From NCBI RefSeq assembly GCF_000730425.1, contig NZ_CP008896.1, forward strand, positions 4,278,001 through 4,342,000: a DNA stretch of 64,000 nt, given 5' to 3'. Below, piece after piece: positions 8,515-16,433 of the stretch. A model generated the notes under the pieces. That model ran no database searches. It had not been told where the DNA came from and saw only the letters and a program-made list of their open reading frames with translations. The stretch comes from Pseudomonas fluorescens. GTDB lineage: Bacteria; Pseudomonadota; Gammaproteobacteria; Pseudomonadales; Pseudomonadaceae. Both the position numbers and the translations under genes were made by a program. Every line of letters begins with the position of its first letter. Positions within the stretch are counted from its first letter, which is position 1.

Positions 8515-8860
8515 AATTCTCACAACTAATTGATTTTTAAGTATTTTACTTCTATAGGCGCGTACTTCTATCTCTAAAACTATCCTCAGGCGCCCCCTCT
8601 GATGATTAACGAGTCAAGGAAAGCTAAAACAAGAACTTAGGGAATTACACTGCCTCGAGGTTTCGATATCGCAGACCCTCATAGTCGGATGATGGAGGGC
8701 ACGACCCTACCGCTTAGGGTAAGCGACAGCACATGACCTCGTGTAAAAGGCAAAGCTCGATACTCTTTCAATTTGAGCTGACTGCTATAAATGCGTGGGA
8801 AGCGGCCATGGCGGAAAATGGCCGGAAGCTGAAAACAGTGCTAAAGAAATTTTAGCAAAA
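8515..8860. other. AT-rich non-coding end of the island
   Basis: No gene with a convincing start or codon pattern is seen on either strand. The segment is visibly AT-rich compared with the chromosome. Confidence 0.5.
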
Positions 8861-8892
8861 AAGCCCGGCAAGCGATTGAGCTTACCGGGCTT
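8861..8892 (-). terminator. Rho-independent terminator for the small island gene
   Basis: On the minus strand a stem AAGCCCGGTAAG / CTTGCCGGGCTT is followed by TTTTTT. It lies 10 bases past the stop of the small minus-strand gene and supports that gene being expressed. Confidence 0.75.
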
Positions 8893-8902
8893 TCTATCTA
8901 CA

Positions 8903-9088
8903 TCAGTGAGGCTTGGATGGTGCGCTGTCGTCCGTCAGGTCGAGCGTACCTTGCTCACCGGCTCCTTCTGGTTGCTTCGCCTTCCGAACTTCATCTACCT
9001 CAAAGCAGAACGCGGTTTTACCAACCTCGTGTGCGAAAAGGCGTTTGCCGTTGCGGAGGGTAATGAAGGGTCTGCAAATCAAAGTCAT
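8903..9088 (-). CDS. Small hypothetical island protein (61 aa)
   Basis: Reads MTLICRPFITLRNGKRLFAH and continues with GKTAFCFEV, then an acidic and charged tail. No family is assigned. I chose the ATG at 9088 because GGAG lies about nine bases upstream, and a strong terminator (8861-8892) follows the stop. The frame stays open up to an ATG at 9292, which would give 129 residues; the upstream part has no clear RBS and mixed codon character. A sigma-70 promoter is seen at 9335-9363. Confidence 0.55.
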   Translation of the reverse strand: MTLICRPFITLRNGKRLFAHEVGKTAFCFEVDEVRKAKQPEGAGEQGTLDLTDDSAPSKPH

Positions 9089-9270
9089 ACGGATTCTCCA
9101 AGAGAACCCGGAAGTACTTGCGACACTGCAAATGCCGCTAGTCAAGCAGGTGTTGTAAAGAGATCGATATGTACGTAGAATCTCTTCCCGAGTATGGAAA
9201 CCTGACCTCCGGGTTTGTTTTCTAATTGTGCTTTGGAGTTCTGCAAAAACATCCATTGCACGGTTCAAAT

Positions 9271-9306
9271 CGCCTGCCAATGCTGCAAACATTGGTGGGC
9301 TTTTTT
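9271..9306 (+). terminator. Plus-strand terminator-like hairpin inside the leader of the minus-strand gene
   Basis: GCCTGCCAATG-CTGCAAA-CATTGGTGGGC folds with two G-U pairs and is followed by TTTTTT. It would end a plus-strand transcript antisense to the small gene at 8903-9088. On the minus strand it would form a leader hairpin. Confidence 0.45.
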
Positions 9307-9334
9307 GTCGATAAAAAAGCTATCGGCAATTATA

Positions 9335-9363
9335 ATTATCCTGTCATATCATCTTGCCGTCAA
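9335..9363 (-). promoter_or_regulatory. Sigma-70 promoter reading into the small island gene
   Basis: On the minus strand TTGACG (complement of 9358-9363) and GATAAT (complement of 9335-9340) are separated by exactly 17 bases. A second TATAAT lies just downstream in the same AT-rich patch. Confidence 0.6.
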
Positions 9364-9426
9364 CCCTTCTCCTCTAATTTTCCCTTCGTTTTCAGGCCGT
9401 TGGCTCAGAAGTTGAGATTTTTTCAC

Positions 9427-10290
9427 TCAGACGTCAAAAATTGGCTGCGCTGGGTCGCTTCGCAAGCTCACATAGTCAGCCTGCCATCTGATCAGGTTTA
9501 GCGACTGACCATAGGTCAGCGCCTCATCGGATATCACGTTGATTTCTGTCAGCTCGATCCATTCCCAAGCCTGATTCGCGCCTGTTCTGCAGCGGCTCAG
9601 AAAAAGTTCGTCGATGGCCTTTGCTGCAGCCAAGGCTGCTTCTTCCGCAGTCTCAGGATCTTCGTCGGTTTTGTAGAGAACCAAGATCGCGAGCTCGTAA
9701 AGATCGTCCGATCCTTCTCGGGTTCTCTCCGTCCCCTGATCAACGTCAAAGAACACTGCTGGAATGTGGTTCCCGGACTCTTTAAAAAGCCTGGCAAGTC
9801 GATCGGCAACCTTTGTATCTCGCAGCCTGCGGTCAAACTCGTCCGGGAACGATGATCGGCGATATCTTGCTGCTAGCCAGCGCTGGAAGATGCTTCGTTC
9901 CTGGCCGTTCATCAAGGCAGCCCGAGTCGGCTCGTAGGACACAAATGCCTTGGACGGATCCTTATGCTCCTTCTGAACCCTAACCCGCTTGCTTGCATCG
10001 AATTCGCAAAGTAAGTGCTCGTCCGTGCCAGTCAGTTCGATATGTAGGCGCCTCGCGGTTTTGCAGTGCGTATAGTTCCCATCAAGTTTGTCCGTCAGGA
10101 CCTTCCCTAAAATGAGCTCCACCTCCGGTTCGCCGTATGCTAGCTGCGCAAGGTCGCAATCATGCGTGGCGACGGCTGCGATGATTTTTTCCTGGTCATC
10201 GCCGTCGATGGTGATGCCGAGCTGGGCGAGTGTTTCGCTATCGACAATATAACCTTGTCGCCACGGTGTTGATCGACTCCAGCTCACCAT
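9427..10290 (-). CDS. Unknown protein with a THDCDLAQ motif, third gene of the island operon (287 aa)
   Basis: I do not recognise a named family. The visible core near the N-terminus is AAVATHDCDLAQ, then EPEVELILGKV and DGNYTHCKTARRLHIEL: a His-Asp-Cys-Asp motif, a Glu-rich segment and a second Asn-Tyr-Thr-His-Cys motif. These could bind metal or form an active site. The rest is mixed alpha/beta with no signal peptide or membrane segment, so it is probably cytosolic. The ATG at 10290 is chosen over the TTG three bases upstream because the GAGGT overlapping the previous stop is well spaced. It is 11 bases behind the HTH gene, so the three genes are almost certainly co-transcribed. Confidence 0.75.
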   Translation of the reverse strand: MVSWSRSTPWRQGYIVDSETLAQLGITIDGDDQEKIIAAVATHDCDLAQLAYGEPEVELILGKVLTDKLDGNYTHCKTARRLHIELTGTDEHLLCEFDASKRVRVQKEHKDPSKAFVSYEPTRAALMNGQERSIFQRWLAARYRRSSFPDEFDRRLRDTKVADRLARLFKESGNHIPAVFFDVDQGTERTREGSDDLYELAILVLYKTDEDPETAEEAALAAAKAIDELFLSRCRTGANQAWEWIELTEINVISDEALTYGQSLNLIRWQADYVSLRSDPAQPIFDV

Positions 10291-10301
10291 CAACTGCTAC
10301 C

Positions 10302-10982
10302 TCATGCTCTGTCTTGCAAATGGGGTGAGCCGATCGACGCGAGATCTACGGCGGCCCGATTTCGAGTTTTCAGTCTCGAGTCCATTGCTGCACGTTGTGC
10401 GCCTTCCTTTTGAGCCATAGCGATGAGTTTCCCAGCTGCCTCTACACCCGACATGCCTCCGGCAACAGCTTCAAATAGAGATTTGCCGCCTGGGAGCTTC
10501 CGCTTGGCGTTCACTTGTCCTGCTAGCGGATGGGCCACGATACGATCGGCCGCTGCGGCCAGTTCGTAGAGCAGGGCTTGGTTGCCCTCTGAGATGTGCT
10601 CACCGGCTTGCCAGTTATAAATCGCCTGCCTCGAAACTCCGAAGATCAATGCCAATTCGGTCACCGCTGGTTTCAAGGTGTTGCGTACGTAAGACATAGC
10701 TTCTGCGGTTGTCCGTGGGGCAGTTGTTTGCTCATGCTTGGCGATGCCTTGAGCCGATTCTTTGTATTCCTTGCTAGCCCGGTTCTCGCGAGGTTGGGGT
10801 TGTGGTGACAAGGTTCCAAGGCATAGTGCAAAGGCAACAGTCAGGCCGTAGCCCCAAGCCAGTGCTGCGCTGCCTGCCGTGCGCTTGACCTTCTCTCGTT
10901 CGGATTCGAGATGCCGGCTTGCTGCATTAAATGATCGGTTTGCCATTCCCGGGTTTGGAGATGGCGCGTACATTGTGCTCAT
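10302..10982 (-). CDS. Membrane-anchored helix-turn-helix protein, second gene of the island operon (226 aa)
   Basis: One hydrophobic segment (residues about 38-58, SAALAWGYGLTVAFALCLGT) precedes a charged linker and an XRE/Cro-like helix-turn-helix at about 106-125 (VTELALIFGVSRQAIYNWQ). The C-terminal third is basic and rich in Ala, Lys and Arg. An HTH joined to a membrane segment suggests a signalling or sensing role rather than a plain repressor. It starts three bases after the stop of the TIGR04255-like gene and ends 11 bases before the third gene. The repeat array upstream of the operon is a plausible binding site. Confidence 0.75.
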   Translation of the reverse strand: MSTMYAPSPNPGMANRSFNAASRHLESEREKVKRTAGSAALAWGYGLTVAFALCLGTLSPQPQPRENRASKEYKESAQGIAKHEQTTAPRTTAEAMSYVRNTLKPAVTELALIFGVSRQAIYNWQAGEHISEGNQALLYELAAAADRIVAHPLAGQVNAKRKLPGGKSLFEAVAGGMSGVEAAGKLIAMAQKEGAQRAAMDSRLKTRNRAAVDLASIGSPHLQDRA

Positions 10983-10985
10983 AGG

Positions 10986-11819
10986 TTAACTCCATGCTTT
11001 CCGTGCGTAGTCCGTCACAGTCGCGTTGAAGAACAGCTCAACGAGGTCGTGAAGGTGTTGAAACCTATCTTTGATTTCGGTCGAGTCGTACTTTCGGCGC
11101 TCGGAAAAACTGGCGTCGACGTCAACGGTTGCGTGCTGACCATTGAGTCCTCTGAAGCGCTCGCCAACTTTGAGCGGATCTGGCAGCAGGTCTGGTGGAA
11201 AGCGCAGTTCGCTGTTCTGGGCAACCACCCGCGAGACCACCTGCCCTATGCTTGGGATGGTGGCCGACGACTCGGCAAAAGAATGATTGTAAGTCAGTGG
11301 TTGCCCTTCGAACTGGTACATCTGGTTGAGATCGAGCGAGGCTGGTGTTCCCCACACCTCTCGAGCAAGGTACTGCTGTAAGGTTTCCCCTTCAGCAGGT
11401 ACTACAGCATCGAGGTACCTCAGGCCTAAGCGCTCAAAATAAGCGAGACCGTCGACCGCTTCCTCCAGAATGCTCAAACCCCGTTCCAATTCAGCATAGA
11501 ACTTCGGAAAGGTCTCGTATTCAGTGCAGCGAAACGAAAGCGCACTCGGCTCCATCAGAAAGCCTTGAGTACCTTCGAGGTTGGAGAACGTATAGCTTTC
11601 GATCTGCTGTACGCCCGGCTGGAAAGGCTGCGTGTCATCCCCGCCTGTAATAGCACCAAAAGAGAATTGCATCTGCTGAGCGCTTTTGAAATCAGGGTAA
11701 CCAGCCTTGCGCATCCGCTCCTGAATAGCCGGAAGGTAAGCCTTCAGTGACAGCAGTGTGTTGTGACGCACCTGGCCGATGGTGAAGTAGACTGGGGCGT
11801 TTGCGTATTTCTTTCCCAT
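10986..11819 (-). CDS. TIGR04255-family-like protein, first gene of the island operon (277 aa)
   Basis: The start, KKYANAPVYFTIGQVRHN, followed by a long alpha/beta body, resembles the sporadically distributed TIGR04255 family. Other typical-looking parts are FERLGLRYLDAVVP and VDVDASF near the C-terminus. The biochemical function of the family is unknown, and its patchy distribution suggests accessory roles. No signal peptide is present. It is the promoter-proximal gene of a three-gene operon in a tRNA island, with a four-copy heptamer array 15-52 bases upstream of the start codon. Family assignment is by memory of motifs and should be checked with a profile search. Confidence 0.7.
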   Translation of the reverse strand: MGKKYANAPVYFTIGQVRHNTLLSLKAYLPAIQERMRKAGYPDFKSAQQMQFSFGAITGGDDTQPFQPGVQQIESYTFSNLEGTQGFLMEPSALSFRCTEYETFPKFYAELERGLSILEEAVDGLAYFERLGLRYLDAVVPAEGETLQQYLAREVWGTPASLDLNQMYQFEGQPLTYNHSFAESSATIPSIGQVVSRVVAQNSELRFPPDLLPDPLKVGERFRGLNGQHATVDVDASFSERRKYDSTEIKDRFQHLHDLVELFFNATVTDYARKAWS

Positions 11820-11833
11820 TTCGATTACTCAGC

Positions 11834-11871
11834 TTGACACTTTGATTGACAGTTTACAGCTAGGTTTACAC
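11834..11871. promoter_or_regulatory. Four-copy heptamer array upstream of the island operon
   Basis: On the plus strand the heptamers TTGACAC (11834-11840), TTGACAG (11846-11852), TTTACAG (11853-11859) and TTTACAC (11865-11871) are arranged 5-0-5, a symmetric layout of two spaced pairs. A weak minus-strand promoter (TTGCTA at 11874-11879, then TAAACT after 17 bases) overlaps it. This looks like an operator, possibly for the operon's own HTH protein. Confidence 0.55.
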
Positions 11872-12011
11872 TCTAGCAAGCGGATGAGTGTCCGCTGTGT
11901 CTAGAGCTCGACATCAGCGCTCATCAAGGGGAGCTGACTGATGCCTACGCAAAAAGCCACTAGTCAAGGTCAGTTGCTTTTGGGTTGATTGCTATCGGTA
12001 TCAGGTGCCAC

Positions 12012-12287
12012 TTAGAGATTGAAAGTCCATGACGTCTGTAGGCGCTGAGCGAGCAGTCGGACGGTAAGCAGGTAATAGTAACGAGTCGCTTCACTACGCC
12101 CAGCTAGCCGATGGTCCATAAACCAAATTAGGTGTTTTCTCTGCCAGCTCCATGGCGTCTCTCGCCGCCATCGCGCTGCGATCTCGGCGCTAATAATCCT
12201 GGCTTGCCGCAAATGCCGCTGCTGCGTTGCATGCGATCCAGTCAGCACGCCACCTAGGAACATCTCCATATCAAACGCCTTACTCAT
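12012..12287 (-). CDS. Small hypothetical protein downstream of the second recombinase (91 aa)
   Basis: Basic and aromatic-rich, with MEMFLGGVLTGSHATQQRHL near the start and SEATRYYYLLTVRLLAQRLQ near the end. No family is recognised. Its ATG overlaps the TGA of the recombinase gene (ATGA), so it is translationally coupled and may be an accessory protein of that recombinase. No signal peptide or clear membrane helix. Confidence 0.65.
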   Translation of the reverse strand: MSKAFDMEMFLGGVLTGSHATQQRHLRQARIISAEIAARWRRETPWSWQRKHLIWFMDHRLAGRSEATRYYYLLTVRLLAQRLQTSWTFNL

Positions 12288-13261
12288 GTCCGTCCTCCAA
12301 TATAGGCAGCGGCAACGTCGATCCGACTGTGCCCCAGTTCTTTGCTGATCTGCATGCGAGCCTCACAGTCAAGACGCCGATCCACGGCATAGCACTGACC
12401 ACCATTAACCGGCGCTTGGTGCTGGGTAATTTGCTCATAGCGCTCACAAGCAAACGCCGCCCGTAGCTCGTGAAAGCCTTTGAGGTTGTGCTTATGGAGA
12501 AGGTCCCGCGCGGGACGGACGATTTCCCGTTGGAAATCGAGGTATCTTTCATTCGGCGCAAGCAGGTTGTGGCTGCCGCGGGGTGAGACCTGTTCGGCGA
12601 ATCTCAAAGCTTCGTGAATATGATCATCCACTCTGATCCAGCGAGGTGCCGAGGCACCTGAGCGCCCCCCTTTGGTGCCATCCTGGATGTTGATCTTGCC
12701 GTAGTGTTCGGCCTCACGTTTTAAGCGCGGTAAGTCGGCCAAAATGGCCTCGCGCAGGCGCATTCCGGTGGCCCGCGCTAACTGAGCGATGGCCGCGGCA
12801 CGAGAGTGCTGTTCGCTGAGCGTCTCGACGATTCGCATCAGGTGTTCGCGATCCTGGCCTTGTGGAGCTGTCGTGCGGATGGTGGTGCGCTGCATTCCCA
12901 GCGCTTTGCTCGGACTCGGCACTTTCACGTACTGATCACCGCGAAGCGCCGCCATGGTTCGGTTGACGCTGGACAATCGATTTTGTGCGGTGGCGATGGA
13001 GAGGTCGCCGCGATCGACCAAGTGACGCAGATGCGCCACGTAATCCGCCAAGATCTGACGATCTACCTGTCGTGCATCGTTGAGTCCTGGTCCATCGTCT
13101 GAGCGGCACCAGCGCACGAATGCCTGCCAACGATCACAGTGCGCTTTAACGGTCCCGTAGTGCCCGCCACCGAACATGTCTCTCAGCGCTTGCGGCCCGG
13201 CATAGCTCAGTTGCCGGCCATAGCCAAAATTGCGCCCATCTCGTCTGCCCACCAGCGCCAT
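12284..13261 (-). CDS. Integrase-domain protein, second tyrosine recombinase of the island (325 aa)
   Basis: A tyrosine recombinase distinct from the tRNA-proximal integrase. The catalytic set is visible: Arg in ATGMRLREA (about residues 168-170), HELR (264-267), LGHSR (His311) and the nucleophile Tyr320 in DVAAAYIGG. The N-terminal part has a SAM-like core-binding domain (TVKAHCDRWQAFVRWC). The ATG at 13261 is chosen because AGGAG lies seven bases upstream; a TTG six bases earlier is less likely. Proteins of this sort occur in Pseudomonas integrative elements. The gene overlaps the 91-aa ORF by four bases. Confidence 0.85.
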   Translation of the reverse strand: MALVGRRDGRNFGYGRQLSYAGPQALRDMFGGGHYGTVKAHCDRWQAFVRWCRSDDGPGLNDARQVDRQILADYVAHLRHLVDRGDLSIATAQNRLSSVNRTMAALRGDQYVKVPSPSKALGMQRTTIRTTAPQGQDREHLMRIVETLSEQHSRAAAIAQLARATGMRLREAILADLPRLKREAEHYGKINIQDGTKGGRSGASAPRWIRVDDHIHEALRFAEQVSPRGSHNLLAPNERYLDFQREIVRPARDLLHKHNLKGFHELRAAFACERYEQITQHQAPVNGGQCYAVDRRLDCEARMQISKELGHSRIDVAAAYIGGRT

Positions 13262-13539
13262 GATCAAACTCCTCTCGAAGCCAAAACTTTTAAAACTTTC
13301 CCCACGTCATCCCGCCAAGAATGTTGAGTGTTATCAGGGATCAAGGCCCCTGCGACCTGTGAGGGTTGTCCATTAACGCGGGACTGGCGGCTCCTTACGA
13401 CCGGGAGCGTGGGCATCTCATGATCTGGCCTCCTGAACACTTCCGAAGAAGTGGGCGGGTGGAGGCTGTGCTGGCTGACGAAACCAACGCCGCGAGATCC
13501 TGAGTCGAGTGAAGGCAGTGATGTGATGACCGGGGCATG

Positions 13540-13556
13540 CCTGACTGTCAGTCAGG
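13540..13556. repeat. Short palindrome CCTGACTG-T-CAGTCAGG
   Basis: Perfect eight-base arms around one base. Compact enough to be an operator for a dimeric protein; no gene start lies nearby. Confidence 0.6.
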
Positions 13557-13690
13557 TTCAGTCCATTCCCTGGGCTGCGACACCATCATCTGCATCGCTG
13601 TTGCTGGTGACTTCGGTGTTTGTCACGCCGATTGTCACGAGGGGGAATGCCGCAAAGCCTTGTACGAGTTGGGCTGCAGCAGCGGTAGGA

Positions 13691-13725
13691 GCGCCCGTCT
13701 CTTTCCGGGAGAAAGAGACGGGCGC
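13691..13725. repeat. Perfect 15-bp inverted repeat
   Basis: GCGCCCGTCTCTTTC, a five-base CGGGA loop, then GAAAGAGACGGGCGC. There is no T-run on either side, so it is not a standard terminator. Confidence 0.8.
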
Positions 13726-13962
13726 AGGTTGGCGCAAGGAAATGGCCAAGCGGATAGGTTGCTGCAGGGCAGCTATGAAAGGGGTGAGTTGCCGCAGTGG
13801 GCACTCTGATAGAAGTAGGCATCCATCACATCGCTGTGACTGTGCGAGCCACCGGACGCTAATCGCACTTTGGGAGAACCACCACCGTGTGGCGTAGCCT
13901 TGAAGGTTCTGGCTACCTGGGTTGCTGTCGACGACAGCGCTTTGCTCGATCTTTTCTACGCC

Positions 13963-14052
13963 TGTGGATAATTTGGGTCAAGGCCCCAATTTTCGGGAGT
14001 TCTGCGGCTGTGGATGAAATTATCCACCGGTGGAAATCCGTGGTTTTCCACA
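13963..14052. promoter_or_regulatory. Cluster of four DnaA-box-like sites
   Basis: TGTGGATAA (13963-13971, exact complement of TTATCCACA), TGTGGATGA (14009-14017), TTATCCACC (14020-14028) and TTTTCCACA (14044-14052) lie within 90 bases. Two face each other at 14009-14028. Such clustering is typical of DnaA-dependent origins. Confidence 0.55.
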
Positions 14053-14085
14053 GACAGTTGCGTGGGCTTTAGATTTTTTAAGTGA

Positions 14086-14130
14086 GGTCCATCCAAACAG
14101 GGCGGCTTTGCAGCCCTGTTTGGATGGACC
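14086..14130. repeat. Perfect 18-bp inverted repeat
   Basis: GGTCCATCCAAACAGGGC, a nine-base loop (GGCTTTGCA), then GCCCTGTTTGGATGGACC. It lies 28 bases past the stop of the small membrane protein gene. Neither strand shows a T-run after it, so it could be a weak terminator but is more like a structural or protein-binding site. Confidence 0.8.
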
Positions 14131-14157
14131 CGCGTGGCAGAGCAGATTGCGAGAGCC

Positions 14158-14487
14158 TTACGGATGTACGCTTACTTTACTGCGGCACTTTAAAAGCCAA
14201 AGTAGTGTTAGCACCGTCGGCCAAAATAACGTGTTGAGAACGTCGTGAGCGCTTGCCTGCCAGCGCCAGTACCCGAAGCTTCCAATATCGTCTCGCCGAT
14301 CTACCCACTCGCCTGCACACGCAATGATGAAAACAACCAGCCAGCCAAGGTATGGCCTGAATCGTCGGGTGCCAACGATCAACGTCAAATAGACCGCCAT
14401 GCCCAAATAGATATGCAGCGCGTCTTTTGACAGTCCGGTTGCCGACACAATGGCGAGCTTGATGCTTTGTGCGGTTGAGATATCCAT
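14158..14487 (-). CDS. Small membrane protein next to the island integrase (109 aa)
   Basis: Three hydrophobic segments are visible (ALHIYLGMAVYLTLIVG, LGWLVVFIIACAGEWV and VLNTLFWPTVLTLLWLL), with WVDRRDDIGSFGYWRW between the second and third. The layout resembles VanZ-like small membrane proteins, but I do not assign a function. The ATG at 14487 has AGGAGGAG upstream and lies one base after the integrase stop, so it is co-transcribed and coupled with the integrase. Such proteins are common beside Pseudomonas island integrases. Confidence 0.75.
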   Translation of the reverse strand: MDISTAQSIKLAIVSATGLSKDALHIYLGMAVYLTLIVGTRRFRPYLGWLVVFIIACAGEWVDRRDDIGSFGYWRWQASAHDVLNTLFWPTVLTLLWLLKCRSKVSVHP

Positions 14488-14488
14488 A

Positions 14489-15823
14489 TCAACTCCTCCT
14501 CTCTGCGCCAATGCCAGGCTTCGCCTTTATGCGAGTAACGTTATCTCCAATCTGGTTGGCGAATTCGTGTGGAGTGACATGCTCCTGTCGGTTGGCCTCC
14601 AGGTACCGACTCCACCAGTTCATGATCAGCCTGCGTTCCTCAATGAATTCGGCCTTGTGGATGTAAGCGGCGCGGACATTGTTGCGTTCCTTGTGGCTCA
14701 TCTGCCGTTCAATGGCTGTCTCGGACCACAATCCTGACTCGATCAGTGCGCTGCAGGCCATCGAACGAAACCCATGTCCGCAGATATCGGTTTTGGTGTC
14801 GTATCCCATCGTCCGTAGCGCGTTGTTCACGGTGTTTTCAGACATGGGTTTCCAGGGCTTGGCATCGCCTGCAAACACCAGGTCGAATTTACCGGTGAGT
14901 GCGTGGATCTGTTCAAGCAAGGCCACTGCTTGCGGCGATAAGGGTACTAAATGGATATCCCCTGCCATCTTCGTACCCCTTGTGGAAAAGGCTACTCCCT
15001 CCAACGCGGGTCGAGTGTCCGGGATTTCCCAGACGCCGCGCTTAAGGTCGAACTCGCTCCATCGGGCGAAGCGCAGCTCGCTGGACCGTACAAACACATG
15101 GAGCGACAGCATCACCGTCAGACGGGTAAGTGCCCGGCCTTTATAGGTGTCGATCCGCTCTTGCAGTTCCGGCAGTCGCGATAAGGGTAGAGCGGGGCGA
15201 TGGATCACCCGCGGGGCTTTGATCAAGCCTTCGAGGTCGTAAGCAGGGTTTGCGGTGATAAGCCGGAGTCGCTTTGCCTCGCGCATGATGCTCTGCAGGT
15301 AGTTTTGTACCCTTAAAGCAACGTCTATCGTTCCGCGCTTCTTGATCGCTTCCAAGGGCTGCATAAGGTCATGGGTGTCGAGATCAACAATGGCGCGTGC
15401 GCCGATCAGCGGGAATACGTGGGTTTTTAGGCGGCTCATCACTGTCTTGGAATGGCCTGGTGCCCACTTGGCCGACATTTCTGTGTGCCAGTCCAGCGCA
15501 ACGCTTTCAAAGGTTCTGCCTTTGATCACGGCTTCCGCCTTGGCTTGGTGCTTGGTCTCTATGGGATCAATGCCATCCGCCAGCATTCGCTTGATCTCCA
15601 AGCGCTTGCGGCGCGCATCGGCGAGGCCAATGACGGGGTAGTTGCCGAACGAGGTCAGTCCTTCCCGTCCGTCAGGTTTGACGTAACGGAGCCGCCAGCC
15701 TTTGCGGCCATTGGGTTGGACTAGGAGGTAGAGGCCGTCGCCGTCGAAAAGCTTGTAGGCGCGGTCGGTGGGCTTGGCTGAGCGGCAAGCCGAATCAGAG
15801 AGTGGAGCAGTGGTGCGCGACAT
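14489..15823 (-). CDS. P4-type tyrosine integrase (444 aa)
   Basis: Carries out site-specific integration and excision of the island at tRNA-Thr. The N-terminus is the DUF4102 arm-binding domain (LFDGDGLYLLVQPNGRKGW), followed by a SAM-like core-binding domain (about 100-200). The catalytic domain shows Arg246 (FVRSSELR), His350 and Arg353 (GHGFR), His377 (MSHKE) and nucleophile Tyr387 (AAYIHKAEF). Full length for the family. It starts 170 bases from the tRNA 3' end and reads away from it, the standard arrangement. Confidence 0.95.
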   Translation of the reverse strand: MSRTTAPLSDSACRSAKPTDRAYKLFDGDGLYLLVQPNGRKGWRLRYVKPDGREGLTSFGNYPVIGLADARRKRLEIKRMLADGIDPIETKHQAKAEAVIKGRTFESVALDWHTEMSAKWAPGHSKTVMSRLKTHVFPLIGARAIVDLDTHDLMQPLEAIKKRGTIDVALRVQNYLQSIMREAKRLRLITANPAYDLEGLIKAPRVIHRPALPLSRLPELQERIDTYKGRALTRLTVMLSLHVFVRSSELRFARWSEFDLKRGVWEIPDTRPALEGVAFSTRGTKMAGDIHLVPLSPQAVALLEQIHALTGKFDLVFAGDAKPWKPMSENTVNNALRTMGYDTKTDICGHGFRSMACSALIESGLWSETAIERQMSHKERNNVRAAYIHKAEFIEERRLIMNWWSRYLEANRQEHVTPHEFANQIGDNVTRIKAKPGIGAERRS

Positions 15824-15925
15824 AAGGGTACTCCCTTTTATCGAAGTGACCTGTATCCCAAACTCTACCCTTAAAACGGTTGGAATCCACCAGTTTCTGA
15901 CGGAAACCGATGGAACGCCAAAACG

Positions 15926-15952
15926 AAAAAACCCGCCAGAAGGCGGGTTTTT
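15926..15952. terminator. Bidirectional hairpin terminator between integrase and tRNA-Thr
   Basis: AAAAACCCGCC / GGCGGGTTTTT around a short loop, with A-run and T-run on opposite sides, so it can end transcripts in both directions. It ends the tRNA-Thr transcript before the integrase. Confidence 0.8.
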
Positions 15953-15995
15953 CGGGGGTTCTAGAGATTTTGAAAGCCTTCTCTGGAACCTTGTA

Positions 15996-16071
<76 letters not shown>

Positions 16072-16433
16072 GTGTTAGGGCGACGATTATAGCGATTGGA
16101 AAGGTTCTGTAAACCCCTGAATTCTGACTATTTTTCAGAGTGCGGTTTTTTCTCTGCCGGTCGCGCTTTCCTGTTGATTCTCAGCAGCAAAATCCCGCAT
16201 CGAGATGAAGCTCTCGATCAAGGGCGATGGGGCCGAGGGTGGAGTATCTCGTTGACCTGGCGCGGGTGGATGCGGATAAATAATCGTCATTAAATTGACT
16301 TATTGCCGTTCGTCTAAATGGCTGCGATAAAAAACACCAAAATAATGACACTCTCCGAGTCCTGTCACACACTGTTTATACAACAAGTGCGCCCATGTTC
16401 CATTAGAGGTGCCGTGACAAAGGAGGAGGGTCT
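16072..16433. other. Intergenic region upstream of the bcsQ-like gene
   Basis: No gene is supported. It holds a possible promoter (TTGACT near 16297) and an inverted TGACAC...GTCACA pair near 16347-16371 that may be regulatory. A strong AAGGAGGAGG just before 16434 sets the GTG start of the next gene. Confidence 0.4.

Larger units (their letters stand above)
13262..14157. other. Non-coding island segment with inverted repeats and DnaA boxes
   Basis: Nearly 900 bases without a convincing gene: open frames here lack good starts and conflict on both strands. It holds a 17-base palindrome (13540-13556), a perfect 15-bp hairpin (13691-13725), four DnaA-box-like sequences (13963-14052) and a perfect 18-bp inverted repeat (14086-14130). 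The combination recalls a replication or transfer origin. Confidence 0.55.

Noticed and set aside
13451..13897. Plus-strand 148-codon frame in the island
   Set aside because: No RBS, low-complexity Ser/Arg/Cys content and conflict with equally long minus-strand frames; it spans a perfect hairpin. Treated as non-coding.
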